DNA of 64,000 nucleotides. It comes from Massilia violaceinigra. Lineage in GTDB: Bacteria; Pseudomonadota; Gammaproteobacteria; Burkholderiales; Burkholderiaceae_D. Position 1 is the stretch's first letter; each line of letters starts with the position of its first letter. Where the stretch lies: positions 23,121 to 87,120 of the forward strand of contig NZ_CP024609.1 in the NCBI RefSeq assembly GCF_002752675.1, given 5' to 3'. The notes under the pieces are model-generated. The model was given only the letters and a program-made list of their open reading frames with translations, did no database searches and was not told the origin of the DNA. Shown one piece after another: positions 36,121 to 43,531 of this stretch. The translations under genes were made by a program, and so were the position numbers.

Positions 36121-36461
36121 TGCAGCTGTCGGCCGATACGATCTGGCTGGCGACGGCGGCGGTGGACATGCGCACGGGCATCGACGGACTCTCCCTGCAC
36201 GTGCAGCAGGCGTTAGGGCGAGCGCCGTGCGACGGCACGGCCTACGTGTTTGCCAATCGCCGCCGGACGCGCATGAAGCTGGTGTGCTGGGACGGCACCG
36301 GCGTCTGGATGTGCTTGCGCCGGCTGCACCGTGGCCAGTTCGTCTGGCCGCAGGCAGACGAGGCAAGTTGGCAGATGAGTGCCGAGCAATGGCAGTGGTT
36401 GGTGGCCGGTGTGGACTGGCAGCGCTTGTCGGCCACAGCGCCGGTGCAGTGGCGCCTGTGA
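36120..36461 (+). CDS. tnpB: IS66 TnpB-like (Orf2) accessory protein
   Basis: 113 residues starting in ATG/TGA overlap with tnpA. The motifs VDMRTGIDGLSLHVQQ and TRMKLVCWDGTGVWMCLRRL are characteristic of the IS66 Orf2 family. The protein is needed for transposition in studied IS66 members; its biochemical role is not firmly known. Confidence 0.93.
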   Translation: MQLSADTIWLATAAVDMRTGIDGLSLHVQQALGRAPCDGTAYVFANRRRTRMKLVCWDGTGVWMCLRRLHRGQFVWPQADEASWQMSAEQWQWLVAGVDWQRLSATAPVQWRL

Positions 36462-36516
36462 GGACGTAAACTGTTTCGCTTGTAACCATTATCCATGCTC
36501 GGTAAACTACCGAGCC

Positions 36517-38037
36517 ATGGATCTGCTTAACGAACTTGCCCTCACTAACATCGACCCAGCTATGCTGGCGCAGGTGCGGGCCTTGTTCGAACAGCAGCGG
36601 ACGAAGCTGGCCGAGAACGACTTTAAGATCAAGGCGCTGACGTTCGAGCTGGCCTATTACAAACGGGTCCGCTTCGGCAAGGCCAGCGAAGCGCTGGTCG
36701 GCGAACAGCGCATGCTATTTGACGAGGCAGTCGATATGGACCTCGCCGCCATCGACGAGGAACTCCACAGTCAGGCGCCGACCAAGCAAGCGCGCAAGCG
36801 TGCCGGCCGTCAGCCACTGCCGCCGGAACTGCCGCGCATCGAGCACCGCCATGAGCCGGAATCGTGCCAGTGCGGGCAATGCGGCGCAGGCCTGGTCAAG
36901 ATCGGCGAGGACGTCAGCGAACAGCTGGACGTGGAACCGGCGCGCTTCTTCGTGCATCGCCATATCAGGCCGCAGTACGCCTGCAGGCCTTGCGAAACGG
37001 TGACGGCAGCGCCAATCCCGTCGGCCGTCATCGACGGCGGCCTGGCTGCAGTCGGTCTGCTGGCGTGGATCGCCGTCTGCAAGTACTTGGACCATCTGCC
37101 GCTATACCGGATCGAACAGATCGCCGCGCGCCAGGGCGTGCCGCTGGCACGCTCTACGCTGGGCGAATGGATCGGCCGCATCGGCGTGGCCCTGCAGCCG
37201 CTGGCCGACCGGCTGGCCGAACTGCTCAGGGAGCGAAGTTGCCTGCATGCTGACGAAACACCAGTACGCCAGCTTGATCCCGGCAGCGGCAAGACCAAGC
37301 ACGCCTATCTGTGGGCCTACCGTTCGAACGCGCTCGACGACGGGCCGTCAGTGGTCGTGTTTGACTACCGGACGAGTCGTGCTGGCGCGCATGCGCGCGC
37401 CTTCCTGCAGGACTGGCGCGGTCACCTGATGGTCGACGACTACGCCGGCTACAAGGCAATGTTTGCCACGGGTCCGACCGAACTCGCATGCCTGGCCCAC
37501 ATCCGCCGCAAGTTCTTCGACGTGCACGCCGCCAGCGGCAGTCCGGTGGCTGAGGAAGCGTTGCGCCGTATCGCCCAGCTGTACGCCATCGAGCAGCAGA
37601 CAACAGGCATGACGTCGTCGCAGCGCCTCGCCTTGCGCGAGCAGCATGCCATCCCGGCCTTGGCCGAGATGCATACCTGGTTACTGACTACGCAGCGCAG
37701 CGTCGCCGCCGGCAGCGGCACTGCCAAGGCCATTGAACATGCCCTCAAACGCTGGCCAGCGCTGCAGCGCTACGCCAGTTCGGGCAGCCTGCCCATCGAT
37801 AACAACCCGGTCGAGAACGCGATACGGCCGATCGCTATCGGCAAGAAGAACTGGCTGTTTGCCGGGTCGGAACGGGCCGGCCGCCGCGCCGCTGCCATCC
37901 AAAGCCTGTTCGCGACCGCCAAACTGAATGGACTCGATCCTGCGCGCTGGCTAGCCGACACACTTGAAAAACTTCCAACCTGCCCGAACAGCAGGATCGA
38001 CTCGCTGCTACCGTTCGCAAACTCTACACAGGCCTAA
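36517..38037 (+). CDS. tnpC: IS66 transposase TnpC
   Basis: 506 residues from ATG 36517 (MDLLNELALTNIDPAML); the open frame extends upstream to 36379 but only through tnpB shadow. It has the N-terminal coiled coil and zinc-ribbon part (CQCGQCG ... CRPCE) and a DDE catalytic core: Asp in LHADETPVR, Asp in LMVDDYAGYKAMF and Glu in IDNNPVENAIRPIAIGKKN. It appears intact and potentially active. Confidence 0.95.
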   Translation: MDLLNELALTNIDPAMLAQVRALFEQQRTKLAENDFKIKALTFELAYYKRVRFGKASEALVGEQRMLFDEAVDMDLAAIDEELHSQAPTKQARKRAGRQPLPPELPRIEHRHEPESCQCGQCGAGLVKIGEDVSEQLDVEPARFFVHRHIRPQYACRPCETVTAAPIPSAVIDGGLAAVGLLAWIAVCKYLDHLPLYRIEQIAARQGVPLARSTLGEWIGRIGVALQPLADRLAELLRERSCLHADETPVRQLDPGSGKTKHAYLWAYRSNALDDGPSVVVFDYRTSRAGAHARAFLQDWRGHLMVDDYAGYKAMFATGPTELACLAHIRRKFFDVHAASGSPVAEEALRRIAQLYAIEQQTTGMTSSQRLALREQHAIPALAEMHTWLLTTQRSVAAGSGTAKAIEHALKRWPALQRYASSGSLPIDNNPVENAIRPIAIGKKNWLFAGSERAGRRAAAIQSLFATAKLNGLDPARWLADTLEKLPTCPNSRIDSLLPFANSTQA

Positions 38038-38212
38038 GCGCTTACGGAAGGTGGGGCCGCTGGCTGCTTACGCAGCAAAGCCGGGAACTGGTACGTGGGC
38101 TGATAAATGTACTGATGGACGCACAAGCGTGCAACCAAGACGGCGACCTGAAATTGTAGAGTCCTTCACTGGCATCGCCTTGATAACCTGTCCGACCGTG
38201 CTGAAAGTTCGT

Positions 38213-38226
38213 GAACGCGTGATTAG
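38213..38226 (+). repeat. 14-bp repeat GAACGCGTGATTAG, site A
   Basis: The left arm of the full palindrome at 39897-39928, followed by CTCC and CTAG. It lies between the two HTH gene copies. A truncated version (GATTACATTCCTAG) begins at 35325 directly at the IS6 right end. Confidence 0.7.
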
Positions 38227-38270
38227 CTCCCTAGTACGGCGCCCGGCACCGATGAGTTCTATACTAGGAA

Positions 38271-38282
38271 TTTACGCGTAAA
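38271..38282. promoter_or_regulatory. Palindrome before HTH gene copy 2
   Basis: TTTACGCGTAAA, extended to AATTTACGCGTAAATT (38269-38284), seven bases before the ATG, with TATACT upstream as a possible -10 box. It is conserved with copy 1 while the bases next to the start codon differ, which suggests an operator. Confidence 0.5.
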
Positions 38283-38290
38283 TTTTCATT

Positions 38291-38722
38291 ATGAAAAGTT
38301 CTATCGCCGATGAAGAGCGCACGCTGTTCGCGCAACGCCTGGTCAGCGCCATGAAGTCCGCAGAAATATGCTGCTCTCCCGCACAAGTTGCCCGCGGCTT
38401 TAATCTTCGAGCTAGCGGGGCAACAGTGACGTTGCACGCAGCGCGTAAATGGTTGTTGGGTCAAGCCATCCCGACTCAGGGCAACGTACAAGTATTAGCG
38501 GATTGGACGGGTGTGAATGCGGCCTGGCTGCGCTTCGGCGAGGGTGAACGGTGCCGAAATATGTCGTCGATGTCGCCAGACTCCCGTACGGATGCGCGCA
38601 TGGTTAGCATGGTCAACGATCTACGGTCTTTGCCGCAGCAAAGCCGGAAGCTGGTACGGGGTCTGATAGATGTACTGATGGACGCACAAGCGTTCAAGCA
38701 AGACGGCGACCTGAAATTGTAG
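38291..38722 (+). CDS. HTH regulator, intact copy 2
   Basis: 143 residues. QVARGFNLRASGATVTLHAA (about residues 29-48), with the following RKWLLGQAIPTQGNVQVLAD, forms a helix-turn-helix of the kind seen in phage CI/Cro-type and plasmid regulators that end in a WLRFGEG segment. The C-terminal helix (LVRGLIDVLMDAQAF) may dimerise. It is a tandem duplicate of the IS66-interrupted gene at 35397, with shared upstream palindrome and downstream sequence, so a unit of about 550 bp was duplicated. Targets are unknown; autoregulation is likely. Confidence 0.8.
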   Translation: MKSSIADEERTLFAQRLVSAMKSAEICCSPAQVARGFNLRASGATVTLHAARKWLLGQAIPTQGNVQVLADWTGVNAAWLRFGEGERCRNMSSMSPDSRTDARMVSMVNDLRSLPQQSRKLVRGLIDVLMDAQAFKQDGDLKL

Positions 38723-39071
38723 AGACCTTCTCCGGCATCGCCTTGATATCCTGTACGACCGTGCCGAAAGTCCGTGAACGCGTGATTAGATCCCTATCCG
38801 CGCGTGTGTTACTCACGCTGCGTGTTTAGCAGGAATAATTTTTCGATCTCCTGCTAAATAAATTGCCACATTCTAGTGGTGGTGCTGCCCACAGGCGCGC
38901 CGAAGGGGAGGTTTAGGTCTTTGCCGACATTGGTAACGTTGTGTTCAACGTAGGCGGGGAAGCCAAGGATGGAGCGGGACCGGCTCTAGCCAAGACGGGC
39001 GCAAAGCGGAAAACGGCCACCAAGTAGGGCGGGCGCCGGGGCGCAGCGGTCGATCTATCTGAGTTCCAGCC
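38723..39071. other. Intergenic stretch with a possible 3' gene remnant
   Basis: This holds the repeat at 38776-38789. At 38917-39027 a frame ends in VGGEAKDGAGPALAKTGAKR and KTATK before a TAG. It looks like the basic C-terminal tail of a lost protein, but it is preceded by a stop and has no start. No intact gene is visible. Confidence 0.4.
38776..38789 (+). repeat. 14-bp repeat GAACGCGTGATTAG, site B
   Basis: Identical to the arm at 38213-38226 and to the left arm of the palindrome at 39897. It is followed by ATCC and CTAT and lies after the second HTH copy, within sequence duplicated along with the gene. Confidence 0.7.
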
Positions 39072-39788
39072 TCAGCCCTTGCGACGGGCTTTGGCCCGTG
39101 CGACCGCCCCCACGGTCAGCAGGCCGGCGGCCAGCATCGCGTAGCTGGCAGGCTCCGGTACCGGGGAAGGCGGCCGCACGGCGAGCGAAGTCAGGGTTCC
39201 CCAGGTGCTCAGGCTGTCGCCGTTTTGGTCCGGGTAATACCCGTAGAGAATTTGCGACCATTCGGCGGCCGCAAAGTTCAGGAACTGCGGTGGCGCATCA
39301 GTGGCCAGCAGATCGCCATTGGTGTCGCCCAGGCTGATCCGCATATACTCGCTGCCGTAGTGCCCGCTCGTGCCATTACGGTACGTGCTGCCCATAAAGC
39401 TGAAGGAGTCGCCATACGGCTGATTCGATACGCTGAAACCGGACTCGTAGAGGGAACCTTCGGAGGCGAAGCTATAGCCGCTCCGGTCCACGCTTACACT
39501 GCCGATATTGTTCAGCGATCCGCGGTATTCAACCGTCGAATACTCCGGCCGCCAGTCATAGGTTGGTGTATCGAGGTCGATGGTGAACGAGCCGCGCTGC
39601 GTGTCACCCGCCACGATCTCCTTGCCATCGATGGAAATCGAAGGCACGTCGATGGTGGCGTACCCGGTGCTGGCCCCGTAGCGGGTGGTTTTATCGACCA
39701 CGGCGGTGTAGTCGAAGGTAACCAGTTTGGCGTGCGCCTGGCTGGTGGCAACGCCGGCCAGGAACATCGTGACGAGATAAGCGCGCAT
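39072..39788 (-). CDS. PEP-CTERM-sorted exported protein
   Basis: The start at 39788 (MRAYLVTMFLAGVATSQAHA) is preferred over an in-frame ATG at 39812 because AAGGA lies six bases before it. It has a signal peptide, a beta-rich body of about 180 residues with several Gly/Ser/Tyr repeats, and a C-terminal PEP-CTERM signal: VPEPASYAMLAAGLLTVGAV followed by basic ARAKARRKG. The signal is processed by exosortase in organisms that make extracellular polysaccharide. The protein is probably a surface or matrix protein. It suggests the host has an exosortase system. Confidence 0.9.
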   Translation of the reverse strand: MRAYLVTMFLAGVATSQAHAKLVTFDYTAVVDKTTRYGASTGYATIDVPSISIDGKEIVAGDTQRGSFTIDLDTPTYDWRPEYSTVEYRGSLNNIGSVSVDRSGYSFASEGSLYESGFSVSNQPYGDSFSFMGSTYRNGTSGHYGSEYMRISLGDTNGDLLATDAPPQFLNFAAAEWSQILYGYYPDQNGDSLSTWGTLTSLAVRPPSPVPEPASYAMLAAGLLTVGAVARAKARRKG

Positions 39789-39896
39789 GGGCATTCCTTG
39801 AATGGTAATCAAAATTGTCAGTTTAACTATCTACTCTTGGCAGAGTCAAGTGACCTACGCCGTAATATATTACATTGGAAATTTTCTTGAACCACT

Positions 39897-39928
39897 GAAC
39901 GCGTGATTAGTACCCTAATCACGCGTTC
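39897..39928. repeat. Perfect palindrome, 14-bp arms with TACC spacer
   Basis: GAACGCGTGATTAG, TACC, CTAATCACGCGTTC. The left arm recurs at 38213 and 38776. It lies upstream of the KfrA and recombinase genes. It could be a recombination or resolution site, a protein-binding site or a small terminator; there is no T-run. Confidence 0.6.
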
Positions 39929-40005
39929 ATAAACCCGCCGAAACACGGGTAAACCGGGCTACACTTGCGACTCAAGAAAGACGCAAAGTCGCTTGCCTGT
40001 CGATT

Positions 40006-40040
40006 ATTCGTATCATATCATTCGTATCATATCGTATCAT
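40006..40040. promoter_or_regulatory. Tandem 14-bp repeats before the KfrA gene
   Basis: ATTCGTATCATATC occurs twice in perfect tandem (40006-40019 and 40020-40033), with a partial third unit GTATCAT up to 40040, 20 bases before the KfrA start. KfrA proteins repress their own promoters through repeats of this kind, so this is a likely operator. Confidence 0.65.
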
Positions 40041-40059
40041 CACAAATGGGGAACAATCG

Positions 40060-41019
40060 ATGGGTAGAGAAGCGAGCATCACACTGGCCCAAGTAGCCGC
40101 CATTGCGGACGCCATGGTTGCGGCCGGAACCACGCCGGCCTTGCGCACTGTGCGTGAGCGCCTGGGAAACATGGGGAGCCTGGGCACGATCAGCAAGCTG
40201 TTGCAGCAATGGCGGGCGGATCGGGAAAAGAAGATCGCTAGCGCGTTGACCCTGCCGGCGGGCGTACAGCGCGCCATCCTTGAATTCATGGGTCAGGAAC
40301 TGTCCAGCGCAAAAGCCACGCTGGAAATCGAGCTGGCTGAGCAGCAGCAGGAGGCGGCCGATCTCGCCACCGAGAACGAGCGCCAGGCTGCCGAGATCGA
40401 GCGTCAGGTCGACGCGCTGACGGCGCTGCAGGTGGACCTGGCTACCGTGCAGGGCAAGGCGGGTCAATTAGAGCTCGACTGGCAGGCCGGCCAGGTCGAA
40501 ATGGAACGCGAACGCAAGGCGGCCGAGTCGGCGCGTACGGAGTTGGCCAAGGCCCAGTTGCGCCTCGAGGCGATGCCGCGGCTGGAAGCGGATCTCGTCG
40601 CGGTGCGCGAGGAACTGGCCGTCGAACGCACCGCCCGCGTGGTGGCCGAGCAAGCGGCGGCGGTCGCGGCGGCCAGGTTCGATGCGAGCGAGCGCCGCGC
40701 CGGCGAGATCGAGGCGCGCGAGCAAGCAGCTGTCAGCCACATCACCGAACTGGAGCGGATGGCGCAGCAAGCGGCGCGCGAGCTGGCATCGGCCAACCTG
40801 GCTGTGCAGGCCAGCCAGGCGCGGTTCGAAAGTGCGGCACGCGAGCTGGAACAAGCGCGGACTCTGGTCGCCGCCACGCGCGATGAATCCAAACGCGCCA
40901 GCGAGGAAGCGGCTGAGCTGCGCGGCCAGGTTCGTGCCGATGCGCTCGCCGCTCAGGATGCCGCCAAGCGCGTCAATGAGGACGAGCATCGCGCAAAGAC
41001 CCCGCCGTCCAAGAAGTAA
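40060..41019 (+). CDS. kfrA: KfrA-like plasmid DNA-binding coiled-coil protein
   Basis: 319 residues: an N-terminal KfrA-type DNA-binding domain (ITLAQVAAIADAMVAAGTTP, then LGNMGSLGTISKLLQQWR, residues 7-53) followed by about 240 residues of uninterrupted Ala/Glu/Arg coiled coil (85-300). Known members bind their own promoter and support plasmid maintenance and segregation. Six bases separate it from the recombinase gene, so they likely form an operon. Confidence 0.9.
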   Translation: MGREASITLAQVAAIADAMVAAGTTPALRTVRERLGNMGSLGTISKLLQQWRADREKKIASALTLPAGVQRAILEFMGQELSSAKATLEIELAEQQQEAADLATENERQAAEIERQVDALTALQVDLATVQGKAGQLELDWQAGQVEMERERKAAESARTELAKAQLRLEAMPRLEADLVAVREELAVERTARVVAEQAAAVAAARFDASERRAGEIEAREQAAVSHITELERMAQQAARELASANLAVQASQARFESAARELEQARTLVAATRDESKRASEEAAELRGQVRADALAAQDAAKRVNEDEHRAKTPPSKK

Positions 41020-41025
41020 ACAACT

Positions 41026-42204
41026 GTGTCCATCCCCCTGCCCTTCCCCGCGCAAGGGGGTGACATCGACAGCGTTCCAGCCGTGCACGCGCCACATCGT
41101 CCGCTTGCCGCCGGTGGCCCGCCTCCCCTCCCCTCTGGGTCCCTGACCCGTGCCACCAACGATGAAGAGTTGATCGCGCTTTGGCTGCGCCGGCCGAACC
41201 TGTCGCCGCGCACCGTACGCAATTGCCGCAAGGAGGCCGACCGCTTCCTGTACTGGATTCGCGCACACGGCAAACAGTTGGTCGACGTCCGCTACGAAGA
41301 CCTGCTGGCGTTCGCCGCTTTCATCGCCGATCCGCAGCCGGCCGACCAGTGGATCAGCGCAACGCGGTTCCCGCGCGTCGACCCGCGCTGGCGGCCATTC
41401 TGCGGCCGGCTGGCCGACGTGTCGCAGCTGCAGGCGCTGACCGTCATCAAGAGCCTGTTTCGCTGGGGGTACGCGGCCGAGTACCTGGCCGCCAATCCGG
41501 CCCAGCTGCTCACCGGCATGCGCGCCATCGGCGGCGACGCGGTCGTGCGCCATCTGCCGCCGGCCGCGATATCTCTGCTGCTCGACGCGGCCGACGTCCT
41601 GCAGGACGACACGCCCGGCGCCGCGCTGCGCCGCGCGCGCGCGCGCTTCCTGGTGCAGGCGTATTACCTGACGGCGGCGCGTCTGGGCGAGCTGGCCAGC
41701 GCGGACATGCGCAGCATTCGCCGCGACGACAGCGGCGCGTGGTGGCTGCATGTCCTTGGTAAGGGCAGCAAGCGCGGGAAGGTGCCGGTGACGCCGGCGC
41801 TCCTGGCCGAGTTCCGCCAGTACCGCCAGGCGTTCGGCCTGCCCGCGCTGCCGGCGCCTGGCGACACAACGTCGCTCGTGCTGGCGACCCGCGGCCCCCA
41901 GCGCGGCGCCAGCCATTACGCGATCGCCGCCGCGCTCAAGAGCGTCATCGAGCGCGCCCGCGTCATGGCCGTGCAAGCCGGCTTGATCGAGATCGCCGAC
42001 CGCTTGTCGCGCGCGTCGACCCACTGGCTGCGCCATTCGTCCGTCACGCATCAGGCCAACAGCGGCGTACCGCTCAAGACCGTCCAGCTCAATGCGCGCC
42101 ATGCCTCGATCAAGACCACCGGGCGGTACCTGCACAAGGACGACGCCGAGCGCCATGCGGAAACCGTCGCGACAATCGCGATTCGTCTTCCGGATGCCGG
42201 ATAG
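41026..42204 (+). CDS. Tyrosine recombinase of plasmid type
   Basis: 392 residues from a GTG at 41026. The first 40 are Pro/Gly-rich and of uncertain value. A SAM-like core-binding domain (about 45-160) precedes the catalytic domain with R219 (TAARLGELA), K246 (VLGKGSKRGKVPV), H333 and R336 (HWLRHSSVTH), H359 (NARHASIKTTGRYLH) and nucleophile Y368. All catalytic residues are present. KfrA, recombinase, Rep and ParBA together are a recurring backbone of betaproteobacterial plasmids, where the recombinase probably resolves multimers. The palindrome at 39897 is a possible target. Confidence 0.88.
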   Translation: MSIPLPFPAQGGDIDSVPAVHAPHRPLAAGGPPPLPSGSLTRATNDEELIALWLRRPNLSPRTVRNCRKEADRFLYWIRAHGKQLVDVRYEDLLAFAAFIADPQPADQWISATRFPRVDPRWRPFCGRLADVSQLQALTVIKSLFRWGYAAEYLAANPAQLLTGMRAIGGDAVVRHLPPAAISLLLDAADVLQDDTPGAALRRARARFLVQAYYLTAARLGELASADMRSIRRDDSGAWWLHVLGKGSKRGKVPVTPALLAEFRQYRQAFGLPALPAPGDTTSLVLATRGPQRGASHYAIAAALKSVIERARVMAVQAGLIEIADRLSRASTHWLRHSSVTHQANSGVPLKTVQLNARHASIKTTGRYLHKDDAERHAETVATIAIRLPDAG

Positions 42205-42224
42205 CGGCCGTGCGCGCACCCGGA

Positions 42225-43223
42225 TCACTCGACCACTTCCCGCAAATTGCCGTTGGCGATCCCCCTGTACAAGCCCTGCATTTGCTCGCCGGCATACAGT
42301 TCGCAATTGCTGTCACGAGTCACCTCCGCGGTGCCGTCGAAGAACCGCACGCGCATGCCGTTGCTGACGTGGTAGTAGCGCTTGAAACGGCACGCCCTGG
42401 CGATGTTGGTCAGCTCATGTGCTGGATCTGGTTCGCACTTGCGGCGTTCCTGGTCGGCTTTGCCGGCGTAGTCGACCTTCTTCGGGTTCACCAGCATGGC
42501 GTGCAGGTAGCGATAGCATCGCGCGGCATTGGCACCGATTTTATCGAGGTAGCGCTTGGCGACCAGGTACACGTCTTCGAGCTTGTAGTCGTTGCGACGA
42601 GCGACCCCGAGCAGCTTGCAAACACCAGTCGCCAGCATGCCGGTTTCCTCTGGAATTCGTGCCACTGTGGGAGGAAGGGTTGGGGGTTGCCCTTCTCGAT
42701 TTTTGATCGAGATCTCCTGTAGATCTTTTTTCAAACTAAGATCAACGTATATAGCACCGTCGGACATTTCTGTCTCCTGGGCTACAGTTGGGGCCGGTTT
42801 GCTCTTCGTCGGCAAGTCGATCAGCTCGCACAAGCCTGGCGTGAAGACATAGCGCTTCGACTCGAAGACCCCGTATTCCGACCTGCCTTCCGTTGCCGGA
42901 AGGACCCACTCGAATTCGCGGAACGTGCGCATGGCCCGCTGAACCGTTTTGTAGCTGACGCACGCTTCGTCGGCCATCCTGTCCACGCGAGCGCGTATGA
43001 CCGCGGCCCCGTTTGTGGCGGATGCGCGGGTGACCAGGGCCTTGAGCACTGAGAGGGTACTTTTCGTCAGCGCGCGGAATGTAGGGTGAGTTTCAACCCT
43101 CATTAAGGCACTTTGAATAGCGGTAGGGAGGTGAAGGTATGGCTTTACAACATCATCTAGCGTAATTGCAGGCACGAGCGCTCTCCGTGGACCAATATGG
43201 CCACAAATGGTTTGACGTCGCAT
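42225..43223 (-). CDS. Putative plasmid replication initiator / HTH protein
   Basis: 332 residues. A winged-helix-like N-terminal part (STLSVLKALVTRASATNGAA, then RMADEACVSYKTVQRAMRTF) resembles initiator-type HTH domains. The C-terminal part (KLEDVYLVAKRYLDKIGANA, RCYRYLHAMLVNPKKVDYA) is helical. It lies next to parB, pointing away from the par repeats, in the usual place for rep. No catalytic motif for a relaxase or primase is visible. A replication role is inferred from context and HTH layout. Confidence 0.6.
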   Translation of the reverse strand: MRRQTICGHIGPRRALVPAITLDDVVKPYLHLPTAIQSALMRVETHPTFRALTKSTLSVLKALVTRASATNGAAVIRARVDRMADEACVSYKTVQRAMRTFREFEWVLPATEGRSEYGVFESKRYVFTPGLCELIDLPTKSKPAPTVAQETEMSDGAIYVDLSLKKDLQEISIKNREGQPPTLPPTVARIPEETGMLATGVCKLLGVARRNDYKLEDVYLVAKRYLDKIGANAARCYRYLHAMLVNPKKVDYAGKADQERRKCEPDPAHELTNIARACRFKRYYHVSNGMRVRFFDGTAEVTRDSNCELYAGEQMQGLYRGIANGNLREVVE

Positions 43224-43295
43224 TTCAGGGGGGCTAAGATGGAGTTCTCACGCAGCTCTTATTCACCCGAATGCATTATTTGTAGTTCAGAAAGC

Positions 43296-43327
43296 AAAAA
43301 ACCCCGGCCGGCAAGCTGGGGTTTTTT
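43296..43327. terminator. Bidirectional terminator between parB and rep
   Basis: AAAAAACCCC (43296-43305) pairs with GGGGTTTTTT (43318-43327) around a GGCCGGC-containing loop. With T-runs in both directions it insulates the parAB operon from the rep-like gene. Confidence 0.85.
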
Positions 43328-43380
43328 GTTTGTGGAGGCTATTTTTTCATAGCAGGCCTCGTTGTGAAATGCAGGCGGCA

Positions 43381-43421
43381 CAAAATATTCCAGTGGAATA
43401 TTTTGTAACCTGTTGATTTTA
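43381..43421. repeat. Par/ori repeat 1
   Basis: A perfect palindrome CAAAATATTCC AGT GGAATATTTTG (43381-43405), then TAACCTGTTGATTTTA. The same unit recurs at 43480-43520. It is a candidate ParB-binding site (parS) or Rep iteron. Confidence 0.7.
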
Positions 43422-43479
43422 AAGAGAAAATCACTTTATTCTATCCTTGCATAAAACACTACTGGGCAGTATTGATACG

Positions 43480-43520
43480 AATTATTCCAGTGGAATAATT
43501 TGTAACCTATTGATTTTAAA
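43480..43520. repeat. Par/ori repeat 2
   Basis: AATTATTCC AGT GGAATAATT (43480-43500), then TGTAACCTATTGATTTTAAA. It repeats the unit at 43381 with the same centre (ATTCCAGTGGAAT), 97 bases centre to centre, and lies 11 bases beyond the parB stop. Confidence 0.7.
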
Positions 43521-43531
43521 GAAGAATTCAC

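Larger units (their letters stand above)
35749..38071 (+). mobile_element. IS66-family insertion sequence
   Basis: 2323 bp beginning GTAAGCG and ending GCTTAC, with imperfect inverted ends (GTAAGCGTCCGGCCCC against the complement GTAAGCAGCCAGCGGCCCC). It is flanked by a perfect 8-bp direct repeat GCAGCAAA (35741-35748 and 38072-38079), the expected target duplication. It holds the three genes tnpA, tnpB and tnpC in order, all apparently intact. Confidence 0.95.
35397..38159 (+). pseudogene. HTH regulator gene copy 1, interrupted by IS66
   Basis: The 5' part (35397-35748) encodes MKSLTAEDERTLFGQRLVSA and continues to RSLPQQ. The 3' part (38080-38159) encodes RELVRGLINVLMDAQACNQD and ends at the TAG. 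Removing the IS66 element and one copy of its 8-bp target duplication restores a 143-codon frame, exactly the length of the intact copy at 38291-38722, to which it is closely similar. As it stands the frame runs 35 bases into the element and ends at 35783. The product is therefore truncated. Confidence 0.9.

Noticed and set aside
36379-36516. Longer start for the IS66 transposase
   Set aside because: The extra codons overlap tnpB in another frame and lack family similarity; the ATG at 36517 gives the normal N-terminus.
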